In this document: piece by piece, positions 50,234 through 58,784 of the stretch
How the letters are laid out: the number at the start of each line of letters is the position of its first letter
How positions within the stretch are numbered: the stretch's first letter is position 1
Assembly: GCA_022827185.1 (NCBI GenBank)
Contig: JAJDTM010000057.1
Coordinates: 1-64,000, forward strand
Origin: Candidatus Poribacteria bacterium
GTDB taxonomy: Bacteria; Poribacteria; WGA-4E; WGA-3G
Length of the DNA stretch: 64,000 bases
Direction: 5' to 3'
The notes under the pieces: generated by a model
What the model saw: the letters and a program-made list of their open reading frames with translations, nothing else
Databases searched by the model: none
What the model was told of the DNA's origin: nothing
Made by a program: the position numbers and the translations under genes

Positions 50234-51649
50234 TCAGTTTTTTAAGTTCACAACGGTTGTATTAAAATATTCGATGAACAAAGCCGCTGTAACACCTAAA
50301 ACTAAACCAGCGATTCCCGCTATAACAAAGATAAGCTTAAGTTGCGGGGCGACAGGAATCTTCTTTGGTGCAGCGCGGTCGATGACTTCAATACCACCTA
50401 TCTGGTTACGAGAGGTTGGTAGTTTAGATTCAGCATATAATATTTCTGCTTCAAGTGACCGTTTGGCAATCTCTTCAGCGACCAGATTCGTGTTCTGAAT
50501 TTTGGCTCGCATTCGTGTAAGAATCGTGTGGTTTTCGGGGATCTCTATTAGCAGTCTTTCCAGTTCAGTTTCTATGCTATCAAGTTCCCGTTTGAGGTGT
50601 TCTTCGGCATTTTCATAACTTGAGAGGGTTGGGAAAGTCGTTGTTAACTGATTCTGTATATAGGTATAATGTGCAGAGGTGCCGGAAGTGGTGGTAGTAG
50701 TTATGGGGGAGGTATTCTTATTTTTTTCTTGGATTTCGTCGATTTGGGCGTTAAGACCTTCTAATTCTGATGGATTCGTCCCTACTTTTTTTCTATCCGC
50801 GACGCGTTGCGATTCAAGGTTGAAGAGTTTTTCCTGCTGAAAAAGCCAGACAGGGTTATAGGAGGTGGTTTCGGATAATTGTTCTTGCTTAGGTAATTGA
50901 TTTAGTTGTTTTTGTAGATGCGTAATATAGACGCGCGTTGCATAAAGCTGTTGTTGATTGAGTGTAATCTTTTCATGGACCCTGGCATGGCGTTCGAGCA
51001 AATTAGTCAGGATAGGCACCCATGTTTCTGGGCTTCCATTTTCGCGGACGAACGTGAGCAGTTCGTCTGATTTTTCCTCTATTTTCGCTATGACTGCCTG
51101 TTGTTTATCTCCGATGAGTTCCATACGTTTTTTGAGTTCTGTTTCTTTATCTCCGAGTCGCAATATTTGCATATCGCTTGCAAGTTGGTTGACAAAGAGC
51201 GCTGCGTTCCGTTCACCGCCTTCTGCTTCAGTCAATGCAAGCGAAAGATTAATATAGTCGGAGTCTGGGTTGACTTGTGCCTTCAGCATTCGTTTGAGTT
51301 TACCGACTGGTGGGAAAAGAGCCGCCGCTTCTGCATGCCCATTTTCCTCAAGGTTTTCGATTGCTGTATTTAGCATTGATTCTGTAGAGAATCGGGTGCT
51401 GATTGTTTCCATCTCTCGTCGGTCGATACCGCCAGAGAAGACATTTTGAAACAGATTTGCGGAAGGCAGGGAAGATGTAGCACTGGGTTGGACGAATAAC
51501 ATTAAGGTGGAAGCGGCGTAAGTTTTAGGTAGACGAAGCGAGATGATAAGAGCAGTTCCTAATACCAGTAGGACACTTAGGCAGATCGTAAAGTCATGCT
51601 TTCGGATGAGTTGAAGATAATCCCGTAGATGTTCTTCCTGTTGCGGCAT
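50234..51649 (-). CDS. Wzz/polysaccharide co-polymerase-like protein
   Basis: 471-aa inner-membrane protein with the co-polymerase topology: TM1 about residues 19-37 (FTICLSVLLVLGTALIIS), a large periplasmic region rich in coiled coil (IGDKQQAVIAKIEEKSDELLTF; VYITHLQKQLNQLPKQ) and TM2 about 440-462 (LKLIFVIAGIAGLVLGVTAALF) after the Pro-containing KIPVAPQ motif. Such proteins set the chain length of exported polysaccharides. There is no C-terminal tyrosine kinase domain. No polymerase or glycosyltransferase is adjacent; the gene stands alone with its own terminator. Confidence 0.85.
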   Translation of the reverse strand: MPQQEEHLRDYLQLIRKHDFTICLSVLLVLGTALIISLRLPKTYAASTLMLFVQPSATSSLPSANLFQNVFSGGIDRREMETISTRFSTESMLNTAIENLEENGHAEAAALFPPVGKLKRMLKAQVNPDSDYINLSLALTEAEGGERNAALFVNQLASDMQILRLGDKETELKKRMELIGDKQQAVIAKIEEKSDELLTFVRENGSPETWVPILTNLLERHARVHEKITLNQQQLYATRVYITHLQKQLNQLPKQEQLSETTSYNPVWLFQQEKLFNLESQRVADRKKVGTNPSELEGLNAQIDEIQEKNKNTSPITTTTTSGTSAHYTYIQNQLTTTFPTLSSYENAEEHLKRELDSIETELERLLIEIPENHTILTRMRAKIQNTNLVAEEIAKRSLEAEILYAESKLPTSRNQIGGIEVIDRAAPKKIPVAPQLKLIFVIAGIAGLVLGVTAALFIEYFNTTVVNLKN

Positions 51650-51708
51650 GAATGTACGGTATTTCTGCCCGCCCCTTGGGGTAGAAATTGCCCCTCCTTT
51701 TCTTAATC

Positions 51709-52269
51709 CTATAAGTTATTGGCAACGCGAATTTCTTCCTCGTTAAAGGCTTCGTCGTGCCACTCGGCTATGCGCCATTCCTCGTTTCTTTTTTCAAAGA
51801 TGAAGAGGTTGTCTCCTTCGGCGTAGGCACCGGTATATCCGCCTTCAAGCGTTTGACCGTCCGATACAAAAAACTGGATTCTGTAGTGGTTCCGTACCTC
51901 TGCCTGTGTGCCATCATCGTTCATCTGAATTTCTGGTGGAGAAGAGAGTTCTATCTCAATATCCTGAAACCGCTCAAAGACCCGAGTCGCGGCGGCTCGT
52001 TCCTGCCGAATGTCATCAAATTCTACATCGTCTGTTTTATCGCCATCTGTTCCCATATCCGAGACATAAAGGAAGCCATCTTCCCAGAAGGTATTAATGT
52101 AGGTGTTAACATCTTCTGTTTCATAACCTTCCCGCCATCGGTCTAAGACACCACTAATTTGAATGATTTCTTCAGTTGGAATTTCTCCGACTTTATCAGC
52201 GTCTCCACACCCCATAAAACCTACCAGTAAGATGAGGACACCGCTGACTTTTGCGAAAGTCTTAAACAT
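51709..52269 (-). CDS. NTF2/SnoaL-like lipoprotein
   Basis: 186-aa lipoprotein: signal peptide with lipobox LVGFMGC, then a helix-beta domain. ISGVLDRWREGYETEDVNTYINTFWEDGFLYVSDMG and later HYRIQFFVSDGQTLEGGYTGAYAEGDNLFIFEKRNEEWRIAEWHDEAF are the pattern of nuclear transport factor 2-like/DUF4440 folds, which are ligand-binding or scaffolding cones. The ATG at 52269 (ribosome site GGAGAG, 8 nt) is preferred over GTG 52278. It is 18 nt downstream of the DUF5683 gene. The function is unknown. Confidence 0.8.
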   Translation of the reverse strand: MFKTFAKVSGVLILLVGFMGCGDADKVGEIPTEEIIQISGVLDRWREGYETEDVNTYINTFWEDGFLYVSDMGTDGDKTDDVEFDDIRQERAAATRVFERFQDIEIELSSPPEIQMNDDGTQAEVRNHYRIQFFVSDGQTLEGGYTGAYAEGDNLFIFEKRNEEWRIAEWHDEAFNEEEIRVANNL

Positions 52270-52287
52270 AATAAACACTCTCCTGTT

Positions 52288-52851
52288 TCAAAAAGTTTTA
52301 ACAATACCAAAATAAAGACGTGAGGGGGTCGCGCTCATTTCAATCCCAAATTTTTCAGTATCTCGTACATCCTGTTCAATGGACTGAATCAGAGTCGTCG
52401 CGTTATAAAAGTTGGCACCCACATAAGAATCGATGAGGCTGTAAAGCCAAATACCGATGCCGGTATACATAAAAAATGTTCTAAGTTTATATCTCTGGTT
52501 TGCATACTCGTAACTTTCTAATATCGTTTTTTCATTATGAAAACCTTGCCAAACCAGAACTTCATAAGCATCGTACCGGCTGCTAAAGGATTGTTGTGCC
52601 AACAAAGCACCGATAACGGAACCTCCTATTCCCAAGACGGTTAGGCTCCCTCGAAAGTAACTGCGACTATAAAACTGCCCCCATCCGGGAAAAACGGCAG
52701 AACGCACTATAGCACCGATAGGCGAGACAAGTTTAACCTGTTCCGCCGTTTCTGTCGTTTGCTGTTCGGTTTCTGTGCCGTTTTCAGCCTCCTGCGCAAA
52801 ACTGGCGTGGAGGCTGAATAACAGTAGTGAGATGATTAGGAAAAATCGCAT
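52288..52851 (-). CDS. DUF5683-type membrane protein
   Basis: About 187 aa. Signal peptide MRFFLIISLLLFSLHASFA; a Glu/Thr-rich linker; then SPIGAIVRSAVFPGWGQFYSRSYFRGSLTVLGIGGSVIGALL, the conserved SAxFPGWGQxY entry of DUF5683, and further hydrophobic segments (YKLRTFFMYTGIGIWLYSLIDSYVGA). It is likely an outer-membrane or inner-membrane envelope protein of unknown role. ATG 52851 is used; GTG 52869 would add six residues and neither has a strong ribosome site. Likely in an operon with the NTF2-like lipoprotein gene 18 nt downstream. Confidence 0.8.
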   Translation of the reverse strand: MRFFLIISLLLFSLHASFAQEAENGTETEQQTTETAEQVKLVSPIGAIVRSAVFPGWGQFYSRSYFRGSLTVLGIGGSVIGALLAQQSFSSRYDAYEVLVWQGFHNEKTILESYEYANQRYKLRTFFMYTGIGIWLYSLIDSYVGANFYNATTLIQSIEQDVRDTEKFGIEMSATPSRLYFGIVKTF

Positions 52852-52910
52852 TCGATATATGGGCTTCACGCATCAGAAAAAGTTGTGTAAAGCCCATTGT
52901 GCTACTCCTA

Positions 52911-54587
52911 TTAACGCCGCCGTTTTGTCCGTTGTGTTGTTCGACTTCGATCGTCATCGTCATCATCACTGCTCTTTGAACTGCTACGCGATGAACTCGA
53001 GCTGGATGTCGTCGGACGTGTCCGTGTCTTTGTAGAAGAAGAACGACTTACACTTGTCCGCGAACGCGACGAACTCGAACTTGAACGGCTCACGCTTGAT
53101 CTCTCACGCGACGAACTTGTGGTTGAGCGGCTTACGCTTGATCGCGAGCGAGATGAACTTGAGTTTGAAGTAGTCGTTCTATACTTCGAGCGAGATGAAC
53201 TCGAATTTGAAGTAGTCGTTCTATACTTCGGGCGTGAGGTACTACTTGTGCTTGACGAGACCGATCGGTTTGAAGTAGTGGTCGAACGTCTATAAAGCGG
53301 CGTAGTCCGTTGTGTTTGCGTTGAACTGTTATAACGGTGCGCGTTTTGTGTTGTCGCGGCAGGGTAACGCCGTTGCTTACTGAGTGTCCTTGTACTTGCT
53401 GTGCTCCCGGTGGCATAAGTACTCTGCCTTACCTTACTTTGGCGGAGTGCTGACGTAGAAACGCGGGCGCGCTGTTTTTGTGTAATAATTGACTGGCGCG
53501 CAATCCGTTCTGTTGTCGCTGGGGTCTGCCTCCGGTGATCTTCGAGTGTGGTGCGGACGCTCCTCCGAACTGCTGTTCGGTTTCCTGCTTGACTGTTAGC
53601 AGATAATCGGCTACGACTGTACTGGCGACGTGTTGTTTCATGCTTAGCACTCCACCGGTTCAATTGCGTCCGTTGTTGATAAACCTTTGGCGTACCACCG
53701 TAGTAGCTCCGCGAACCGCTATAATAATATGGTGAATAGCAGCGGTAGTAGGCACTTGGGTAGTAGCCGCGGTAACGTCCGAGGTACCCACCGTAATACG
53801 AACGGATTGAGAGGTAGTGGTGATCATAGATCGGGTAGCTCCATCGGAGATAGTAGTCGTAGTCCGTTGCGTAATAGATAGGACCGTCGTAAAAGTACAG
53901 ATAGGTGTAGCGGTGCCAGGGGCGCCAGCGGTAGGTAGGTGTATAGCGTTGAATCACTCTAACCTTCGGCTGTCTACGATACGTGGAGACCTCAAGGTGC
54001 TCTACGTCAATCTGTTCGCCACCTTCAGCGACGATATGCAGCTCCATCCATCCGTCTTTGACATGACCGGCGGCGGGGATCTTAATATGTTCGGATCGGT
54101 TTTTTGCGCGTAGGACAAAGGTGTCCCCATAGCGTGTCTCTTTAGCGTTTTCGTCGTAGTAACCGCGACGTGTCGTCTCGCGTTTAGTGTTGCGGATCCA
54201 TGCGCGACCTGCGATGGGTTCATCGTAGTCTTCGATTTCGAGTCGGTGGGGTTCCCCTCGGTATCGCACCAAAACTTCAATATACTGTGTTCCTGCTGGA
54301 ATTTCAAAAAGATATACCGCGCTGGCAATTGCGAATTCGTAGTCTTCTGTGTTCTGAGCGTCATTTGCCCAGGCGGTGAGTCGAACGCCATCCTCAAATC
54401 GGGGGCTGGCGGTGATCGTTGCGTTCCCACGCTCTATCCATTCATCAACATCGCTTGCAACGCGATGCTCGCGACTCAGCCGGTCTGCGTAATAATCGCG
54501 GTCCGCATTCGCGGGGGTTGCCAATCCAGCGATGACAAAACAGCTGATGAGGCATACTACGCTTAAAATCGAAATCCGGGTTTTCAT
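52911..54587 (-). CDS. exported Tyr-rich, Ser/Arg repeat protein
   Basis: 558-aa secreted protein, unrecognised. Signal peptide about 1-28. Residues about 30-220 form a beta-rich domain with IPAGTQYIEVLVRYRGEPHRLEI and VKDGWMELHIVAEGGEQIDVEHLEVSTYRR, which suggests an extracellular sugar- or ligand-binding fold. Residues about 225-310 are Tyr-rich (YYGGYLGRYRGYYPSAYYRCYSPYYYSGS). The rest is low complexity Ser/Thr/Arg, with 14-residue KYRTTTSNSSSSRS units from a 42-bp DNA repeat near 53164-53230, ending in an Asp run and RRR. ATG 54587 has AAGGAGATTTACC. It may be a structural surface or matrix protein. Confidence 0.75.
   Translation of the reverse strand: MKTRISILSVVCLISCFVIAGLATPANADRDYYADRLSREHRVASDVDEWIERGNATITASPRFEDGVRLTAWANDAQNTEDYEFAIASAVYLFEIPAGTQYIEVLVRYRGEPHRLEIEDYDEPIAGRAWIRNTKRETTRRGYYDENAKETRYGDTFVLRAKNRSEHIKIPAAGHVKDGWMELHIVAEGGEQIDVEHLEVSTYRRQPKVRVIQRYTPTYRWRPWHRYTYLYFYDGPIYYATDYDYYLRWSYPIYDHHYLSIRSYYGGYLGRYRGYYPSAYYRCYSPYYYSGSRSYYGGTPKVYQQRTQLNRWSAKHETTRRQYSRSRLSANSQAGNRTAVRRSVRTTLEDHRRQTPATTERIARQSIITQKQRARVSTSALRQSKVRQSTYATGSTASTRTLSKQRRYPAATTQNAHRYNSSTQTQRTTPLYRRSTTTSNRSVSSSTSSTSRPKYRTTTSNSSSSRSKYRTTTSNSSSSRSRSSVSRSTTSSSRERSSVSRSSSSSSRSRTSVSRSSSTKTRTRPTTSSSSSSRSSSKSSDDDDDDRSRTTQRTKRRR
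53164..53230 (-). repeat. 42-bp tandem repeat within coding sequence
   Basis: TTTGAAGTAGTCGTTCTATA with CTTCG occurs at 53164-53188 and again at 53206-53230, a period of 42 bp (14 codons). The repeated peptide is KYRTTTSNSSSSRS. Period divisible by three keeps the frame during copy-number change. Confidence 0.8.
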
Positions 54588-54799
54588 GGTAAATCTCCTT
54601 CTAAGTACATCTCCTTCATTTGGCGTTGCCAACGGGCTTTTATACCTGTTGCGCGCGGTGCCTCGTGAATCTCAAAGGTAGTTTTCTTATCTTAACGGAA
54701 ATGATACAATTTTCTGCAAAAATTGTCAAGGATTAATCTGAAGTTAAGATGGACTGATCTTCTGTTAATGCTAACGAGAATCGACGACTCTAATGCTTC

Positions 54800-55534
54800 T
54801 TAACTTTTAGGTATCAGTTTAATACCTCTCTTTTTGGCGTGATCACGAGCAAGTGGTGTAATAATCGCTGATTTTACGTGAACCAACTCCCGTACGTTTG
54901 CATCCAGATTTGAAATAGTCGTTGCGCTAATCAGAGGTTTATCTAAACTGGCGAGCGAGTCATTCATTTTTTCCGTCACTGACTCGGCGATTTGTATCAT
55001 AGGTACCCATTGAACGCCAAGTTCAGACAAAAGGTTTACATATTCGACTTCAATACTATTAATTTTTTTCCCAATTTCACCTTGATTAAGTGCATCAGAG
55101 ACCGCTATCACCTTTTTTCCTTTAGAGAGTGCTTCAAACACAAGATAAGTGCACGGCGTGTCTACCAACCTTAACGCGAGTTTTGCAGCCATTGGATGTG
55201 AGAAAACGGGAAGCACAATCTGCTGATAGGTATCCACGAAAGTTGTTATATCGGTTAGTGCATTCTCCAGCAGGACATTTTCTTCACCCACCGCGGCATA
55301 GATCGGTTCAGGGTTTATAACCTTAGTTGCGAGATCAGATAAAATTATTGTAATTTTCCACCCATCGTGTATGCAGGCCCGGAGCTGCTGGATCGGTTCG
55401 TCCAATTCAAGTTGCGTCGCGCCAAAGATAGCGAGTAATTGTTTTTTGTCTGTAATTTGCGTAGTGTTAGATCCTTGTGCCTCCAGTACCCTCTCGACAA
55501 TTTTCCGAATCTGATCAATCAGTTCTTGATTCAT
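54800..55534 (-). CDS. BMC-associated flavoprotein-like protein
   Basis: 244-aa soluble protein. After a short amphipathic N-terminal helix (LIDQIRKIVERVLEAQGS), which resembles encapsulation peptides, LLAIFGATQ, LSDLATKVI, VLPVFSHPMAAKLALRLVDTPCTYLVFEALSKGKKVIAVSDALN follow the Rossmann-like flavoprotein (PF02441-type) pattern. The Cys/Thr in VDTPCTYL sits at the place of the flavin-contact loop. It is the last gene of the BMC unit, 22 nt after pduL. A role in flavin or cofactor recycling in a microcompartment is inferred from context. Confidence 0.65.
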   Translation of the reverse strand: MNQELIDQIRKIVERVLEAQGSNTTQITDKKQLLAIFGATQLELDEPIQQLRACIHDGWKITIILSDLATKVINPEPIYAAVGEENVLLENALTDITTFVDTYQQIVLPVFSHPMAAKLALRLVDTPCTYLVFEALSKGKKVIAVSDALNQGEIGKKINSIEVEYVNLLSELGVQWVPMIQIAESVTEKMNDSLASLDKPLISATTISNLDANVRELVHVKSAIITPLARDHAKKRGIKLIPKS

Positions 55535-55556
55535 ATTGGTTCAAAATGTAGGACAC

Positions 55557-56261
55557 CTAACGCACAATTTCAACAGGTTCGCCACCCTTCAAACCTGCGG
55601 CGTTGGAATCATCGGTGTCTAAGTGCATCTGAAGCACATAATCTTCAGAAATTTTCGGACGAACATTTTCAAAAGTCAAAGCACGTTCACCGGGGAAATG
55701 TACCTTTAGAAGGTCCTCTTCGCGAATATTGAGTGCCTCAGCGTCACTGGGTGTCATGTGGATGTGCCGTGTGGCGCAAATAGCACCCTCCTCTAAATAG
55801 ACGCTTCCTGCGGGCCCGATGAGGGTAATAGGTTCCGCACCCGCAAGATCACCTGAGTCTCGAATCGGAGGACTTAACCCGAGCCGAATTGCTTCGGTTT
55901 GTGCGACTTCGACTTGGGAATAATCTCGGACAGGTCCGAGAATGCGCACGGCTTCAATAGCCCGCATCCGTTTTCCGACGATGGTAAGTGTCTCATTTGC
56001 GGCGAATGCTTCCGGTTGATAAAGCGGGGCATAGACAGTGAGTTGGTGCCCGGCACCGTAAAGAATCTCAAGGTGCTCCTGCGTTACATGTGCATGCCGT
56101 GCTGAGACTCCAACGGGGATCTGTTGTTGTTGCGTGACGACGTCGCATGCGCGGTTTCCTGCATCACAGCTTCTCAAAGCACATCCGCTACAGGCTTGGT
56201 CGGTCGTTAGTCTGTTCACAACACGACGGGTAATCAACTCAACAAGGTCACGATCTGGCAT
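55557..56261 (-). CDS. pduL: PduL-type phosphotransacylase with Cys-rich N-terminus
   Basis: 234-aa PduL fold: IPVGVSARHAHVTQEHLEILYG (His56, His58) near the start, ILGPVRDYSQVEVAQTEAIRLGL, and ICATRHIHMTPSDAEALNIRE with the second His pair; these histidines bind the zinc ions of the active site. It interconverts acyl-CoA and acyl-phosphate inside a microcompartment. The first 45 residues are a predicted amphipathic targeting helix (LVELITRRVVNRL) plus a cysteine group CSGCALRSCDAGNRAC (Cys24, 27, 32, 39), which is unusual and may bind metal. It lies 74 nt after the shell gene. Confidence 0.92.
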   Translation of the reverse strand: MPDRDLVELITRRVVNRLTTDQACSGCALRSCDAGNRACDVVTQQQQIPVGVSARHAHVTQEHLEILYGAGHQLTVYAPLYQPEAFAANETLTIVGKRMRAIEAVRILGPVRDYSQVEVAQTEAIRLGLSPPIRDSGDLAGAEPITLIGPAGSVYLEEGAICATRHIHMTPSDAEALNIREEDLLKVHFPGERALTFENVRPKISEDYVLQMHLDTDDSNAAGLKGGEPVEIVR

Positions 56262-56335
56262 CTATAATTTGCCTTTTCTGTTAGGATGTTCCAAACGCGC
56301 TTAGCCAACGTGTGGTCGATCCACTGACGAATAGT

Positions 56336-56611
56336 TTACGCTTTCTTTAAGATAGTTTCGACTTCAGCATGTGGCCGCGGGATTACGTGAACAGAAACAA
56401 CTTCACCGACGCGTGCGGCGGCTTCAGCCCCTGCATCCGTTGCGGCTTTAACCGCACCAACATCACCACGAACCATGACAGTTACATAACCACCACCGAC
56501 TTGTTCGTAACCGATAAGTTGGACATTCGCCGCTTTCACCATTGTGTCGGCGGCTTCAATGCTTCCAATTAAACCTCGCGTTTCAACTAAACCTAATGCA
56601 TCTCCGGTCAT
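56336..56611 (-). CDS. bacterial microcompartment hexameric shell protein (BMC-H)
   Basis: 91-aa single BMC domain (PF00936): ALGLVETRGLIGSIEAADTMVKAANVQLIGYEQVGGGYVTVMVRGDVGAVKAATDAG, as in PduA/EutM/CcmK. Six copies form a tile with a central pore lined by the VGGGY loop. It opens a three-gene unit with pduL and a flavoprotein-like gene. Only one shell type and no BMC-P pentamer are encoded here, so this is a satellite locus whose vertices must be made elsewhere. AGGAGG lies 14 nt upstream of the ATG, a long spacing. Confidence 0.95.
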   Translation of the reverse strand: MTGDALGLVETRGLIGSIEAADTMVKAANVQLIGYEQVGGGYVTVMVRGDVGAVKAATDAGAEAAARVGEVVSVHVIPRPHAEVETILKKA

Positions 56612-56696
56612 ATTAATTCTGATAGCCTCCTATTAAAAATTCCAAAATGAAAGCAAGTTTTTATGGTAGATTTTAGAATTGCTTATACACTTTCAA

Positions 56697-56750
56697 TGCA
56701 AGTCAACCCCCTAAATCCCCCTTATCAGGAGGACTTTGAGAGGGGACTGG
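56697..56750. repeat. dispersed repeat, copy D (core only)
   Basis: AACCCCCTAAATCCCCC followed by TTATCAGGAGGACTTTGAGAG (56705-56747) is the core seen in copies B and C. A clear pair of ACTTACGCA ends is lacking, so this copy seems truncated. It lies in the 269-bp gap before the BMC-H gene (minus-strand reading) and after the TPR gene region. Confidence 0.6.
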
Positions 56751-56880
56751 GTTATTGATAAATGTCAACTTATTTCTATAATTCACCATAGTTTGCGAAG
56801 GGTCGTTCGCGAAAAATAATCCTTACGTGCAAAAACAGAGAAAGTCAAGCGAGATGTAAACGCTACAACCTTATAGTATA

Positions 56881-57768
56881 TCACAATTTTGCGATTTTTT
56901 CAAGAAAAAAACTAAAAATGTATTGATATACTTCAACGGTATCTTTTTCTGCCTTGTCCATTTCGCCGAGTTTTTGGTAAGCGAAAGCGCGCCAATAGTA
57001 GACCTGTATAAGCGCGTTTGATTCACCTTGCCATGTCTGAATTACGTCAGTGAACAGTTCTATCGCCTGCGTATAATCGTTAGTTGCTAATGTCTGTTCT
57101 CCCAAATGTGTATAGGTCTGTGCGCGGCTGATATAGGCATTCGCAAAACGTGACTCTATAGCGATCGCTTGATCCAGATCTGCCAGCGCGGGTTTTAAAT
57201 AGTTTCCATTCCCTTGAATAGAAAGTTGAAGATAGACGTTGCCGCGGGCATAGTAAGCCGTCGCAGAGGGGACTCGTTTGATCGCATTATTGTAGTCGGT
57301 GAGTGCTTTTTGAATGTCGCCGCGTTTAAAGTAGGTTTCTGCACGTTTCAGCATAACGCTGGCGTTCCATCTTTTTTTTAGCGAAGCGGCGTAATCTTCA
57401 ATAGCACGCTGCGTGTCCTCTAACGCGCGATAAGCATCACCGCGACTTGCGTAAGCATCGGCTTGATATCTTTTGAGTTTTAACGTTTCCGTGTAATCTG
57501 CGATGGCGGCTTCGTACTGTGCAGAACGATAATACGCGAGTCCACGTTTCACGTAAGCTTCGGCATACCTTGGCTCAATCTCAATTGCCTGCGTAAATGC
57601 TGCTATCGCTTGTGGAAGTTTCCATGTCCGGAGTGCTGCGGTTCCCTCTTGGACGTGTCCCTGCGCTTGCCGATTCTCACCTTTTATCGCGTCCCACGTT
57701 ACAAAGCGAGAGGCGAGAAAAATGGTGAGAATTAGCAGGGGGGTCATAATATAAATGAGTGGCCGCAT
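56881..57768 (-). CDS. membrane-anchored TPR protein
   Basis: 295-aa protein. N-terminal TM (about 4-22, LIYIMTPLLILTIFLASRF), then six to seven tetratricopeptide repeats with the A-x-x-x-x-x-x-A-x-x pattern (AIAAFTQAIEIEPRYAEAYVKRGLAYY, AIADYTETLKLKRYQADAYASRGDAY, AIEDYAASLKKR and so on). TPRs bind partner proteins. It is the last gene of an operon-like row, 12 nt after the phosphatase gene. The TM anchor puts the repeats in the periplasm. Confidence 0.88.
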   Translation of the reverse strand: MRPLIYIMTPLLILTIFLASRFVTWDAIKGENRQAQGHVQEGTAALRTWKLPQAIAAFTQAIEIEPRYAEAYVKRGLAYYRSAQYEAAIADYTETLKLKRYQADAYASRGDAYRALEDTQRAIEDYAASLKKRWNASVMLKRAETYFKRGDIQKALTDYNNAIKRVPSATAYYARGNVYLQLSIQGNGNYLKPALADLDQAIAIESRFANAYISRAQTYTHLGEQTLATNDYTQAIELFTDVIQTWQGESNALIQVYYWRAFAYQKLGEMDKAEKDTVEVYQYIFSFFLEKIAKL

Positions 57769-57780
57769 GATATGAGTCTT

Positions 57781-58779
57781 TTAGTCCGATTTTGATTTTT
57801 CAGTCTTGTCGTAAAGGTGATGAATATTTACGCCTAACTTCAGCGCGTGTACAGACGGGTATCTCTCTGCTAAATCAATTTCAATGTAGGTTGGGACTCC
57901 CGGCAAGCCACTGTAACCTGTCGAAAAGATGAGTTGATTATTGCCGAATGTTGCGATACCGTCTCTGACATTTTTGGTAGGAAAGTAGTGAATCGGGGTG
58001 TGTCCGACGACAAGGAGATTCGCCTGAATGGCTGCAAGGAAATTTTCAATGTGTGTTAAGGTATAGCCCCCAGGGTACGCGATAACAGGACGGGGCCAAA
58101 GGAGTTCTTCAAGGGTTTTAGGACCCGGATCAATGAGATCCGTAAGACTGGTGATGGAACGCGCAGGACCGGCGTGAATACCGACAAAACCGTTTTTTGC
58201 AATAACGACTGTTGGTAGATTCATAAGGAATTCATAGTGAACATCGGTCATTCTTTCAATAAAATTGAACTGTTCATAGTAGGCACCGAGTGGACTTTCG
58301 TACAATAGACGAATGAATCGATCCCTATTTTGCGTTGTCATTCCCTGTTTCTTCAGCATTGCATAAGCATCTGCGGCGGCAAATTCGTGGTTCCCTCGGA
58401 GATAGATAAGTCTTTTACCATTATCACCAAGTTGTCTTCGGAGTTCGATAACCCGGTCGATAATTAAGGTATCACCATAAGGGGGATGTCTCGGTTCATC
58501 GGGTTTATAGTCAACCGCGTCACCGAGTATCAATCCGTAGACATCTTCACCCGCTTGAATCCGCGCCACAAGTTTTGTAAGTTGCAACCATTGATTAAAA
58601 TCGTCCCAATGGGCATGTAGGTCGGAAACGATGTAGATGGTGCCGTGATCGGGTAAAACAACGATGTGTCCGTCACGTGTCAGTTGGTCAGGATACTGGG
58701 CAAGTCGTTTGGGTTGCGCTATCGCTACGGAAGCGAAACAGATAAAGCAGAGGACAGCGTAAATCAGAGAGGTGTTCAT
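57781..58779 (-). CDS. exported calcineurin-like metallophosphoesterase
   Basis: 332-aa protein with signal peptide MNTSLIYAVLCFICFASVAIAQ. Metal motifs of the calcineurin-like phosphoesterase fold: VSDLHAHWDDF, GDAVDYKPDEP, LRGNHEFAAADA and VGHTPIHYFPT. The GNHE and GDxxD sets are complete. Ser/Thr phosphatase-like enzymes of this class act on phosphoproteins or nucleotides; substrate unknown. ATG 58779 is chosen because the signal peptide begins there; a TTG at 58788 overlaps the upstream stop. The start lies 5 nt after the stop of the peptidase gene, so translation is coupled. Confidence 0.9.
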   Translation of the reverse strand: MNTSLIYAVLCFICFASVAIAQPKRLAQYPDQLTRDGHIVVLPDHGTIYIVSDLHAHWDDFNQWLQLTKLVARIQAGEDVYGLILGDAVDYKPDEPRHPPYGDTLIIDRVIELRRQLGDNGKRLIYLRGNHEFAAADAYAMLKKQGMTTQNRDRFIRLLYESPLGAYYEQFNFIERMTDVHYEFLMNLPTVVIAKNGFVGIHAGPARSITSLTDLIDPGPKTLEELLWPRPVIAYPGGYTLTHIENFLAAIQANLLVVGHTPIHYFPTKNVRDGIATFGNNQLIFSTGYSGLPGVPTYIEIDLAERYPSVHALKLGVNIHHLYDKTEKSKSD

Positions 58780-58784
58780 GGGTT

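Noticed and set aside
53029..53300. CRISPR-like array
   Set aside because: The repeated units are coding repeats of 42 bp or shorter within a Ser/Arg-rich protein, without regular unique spacers.
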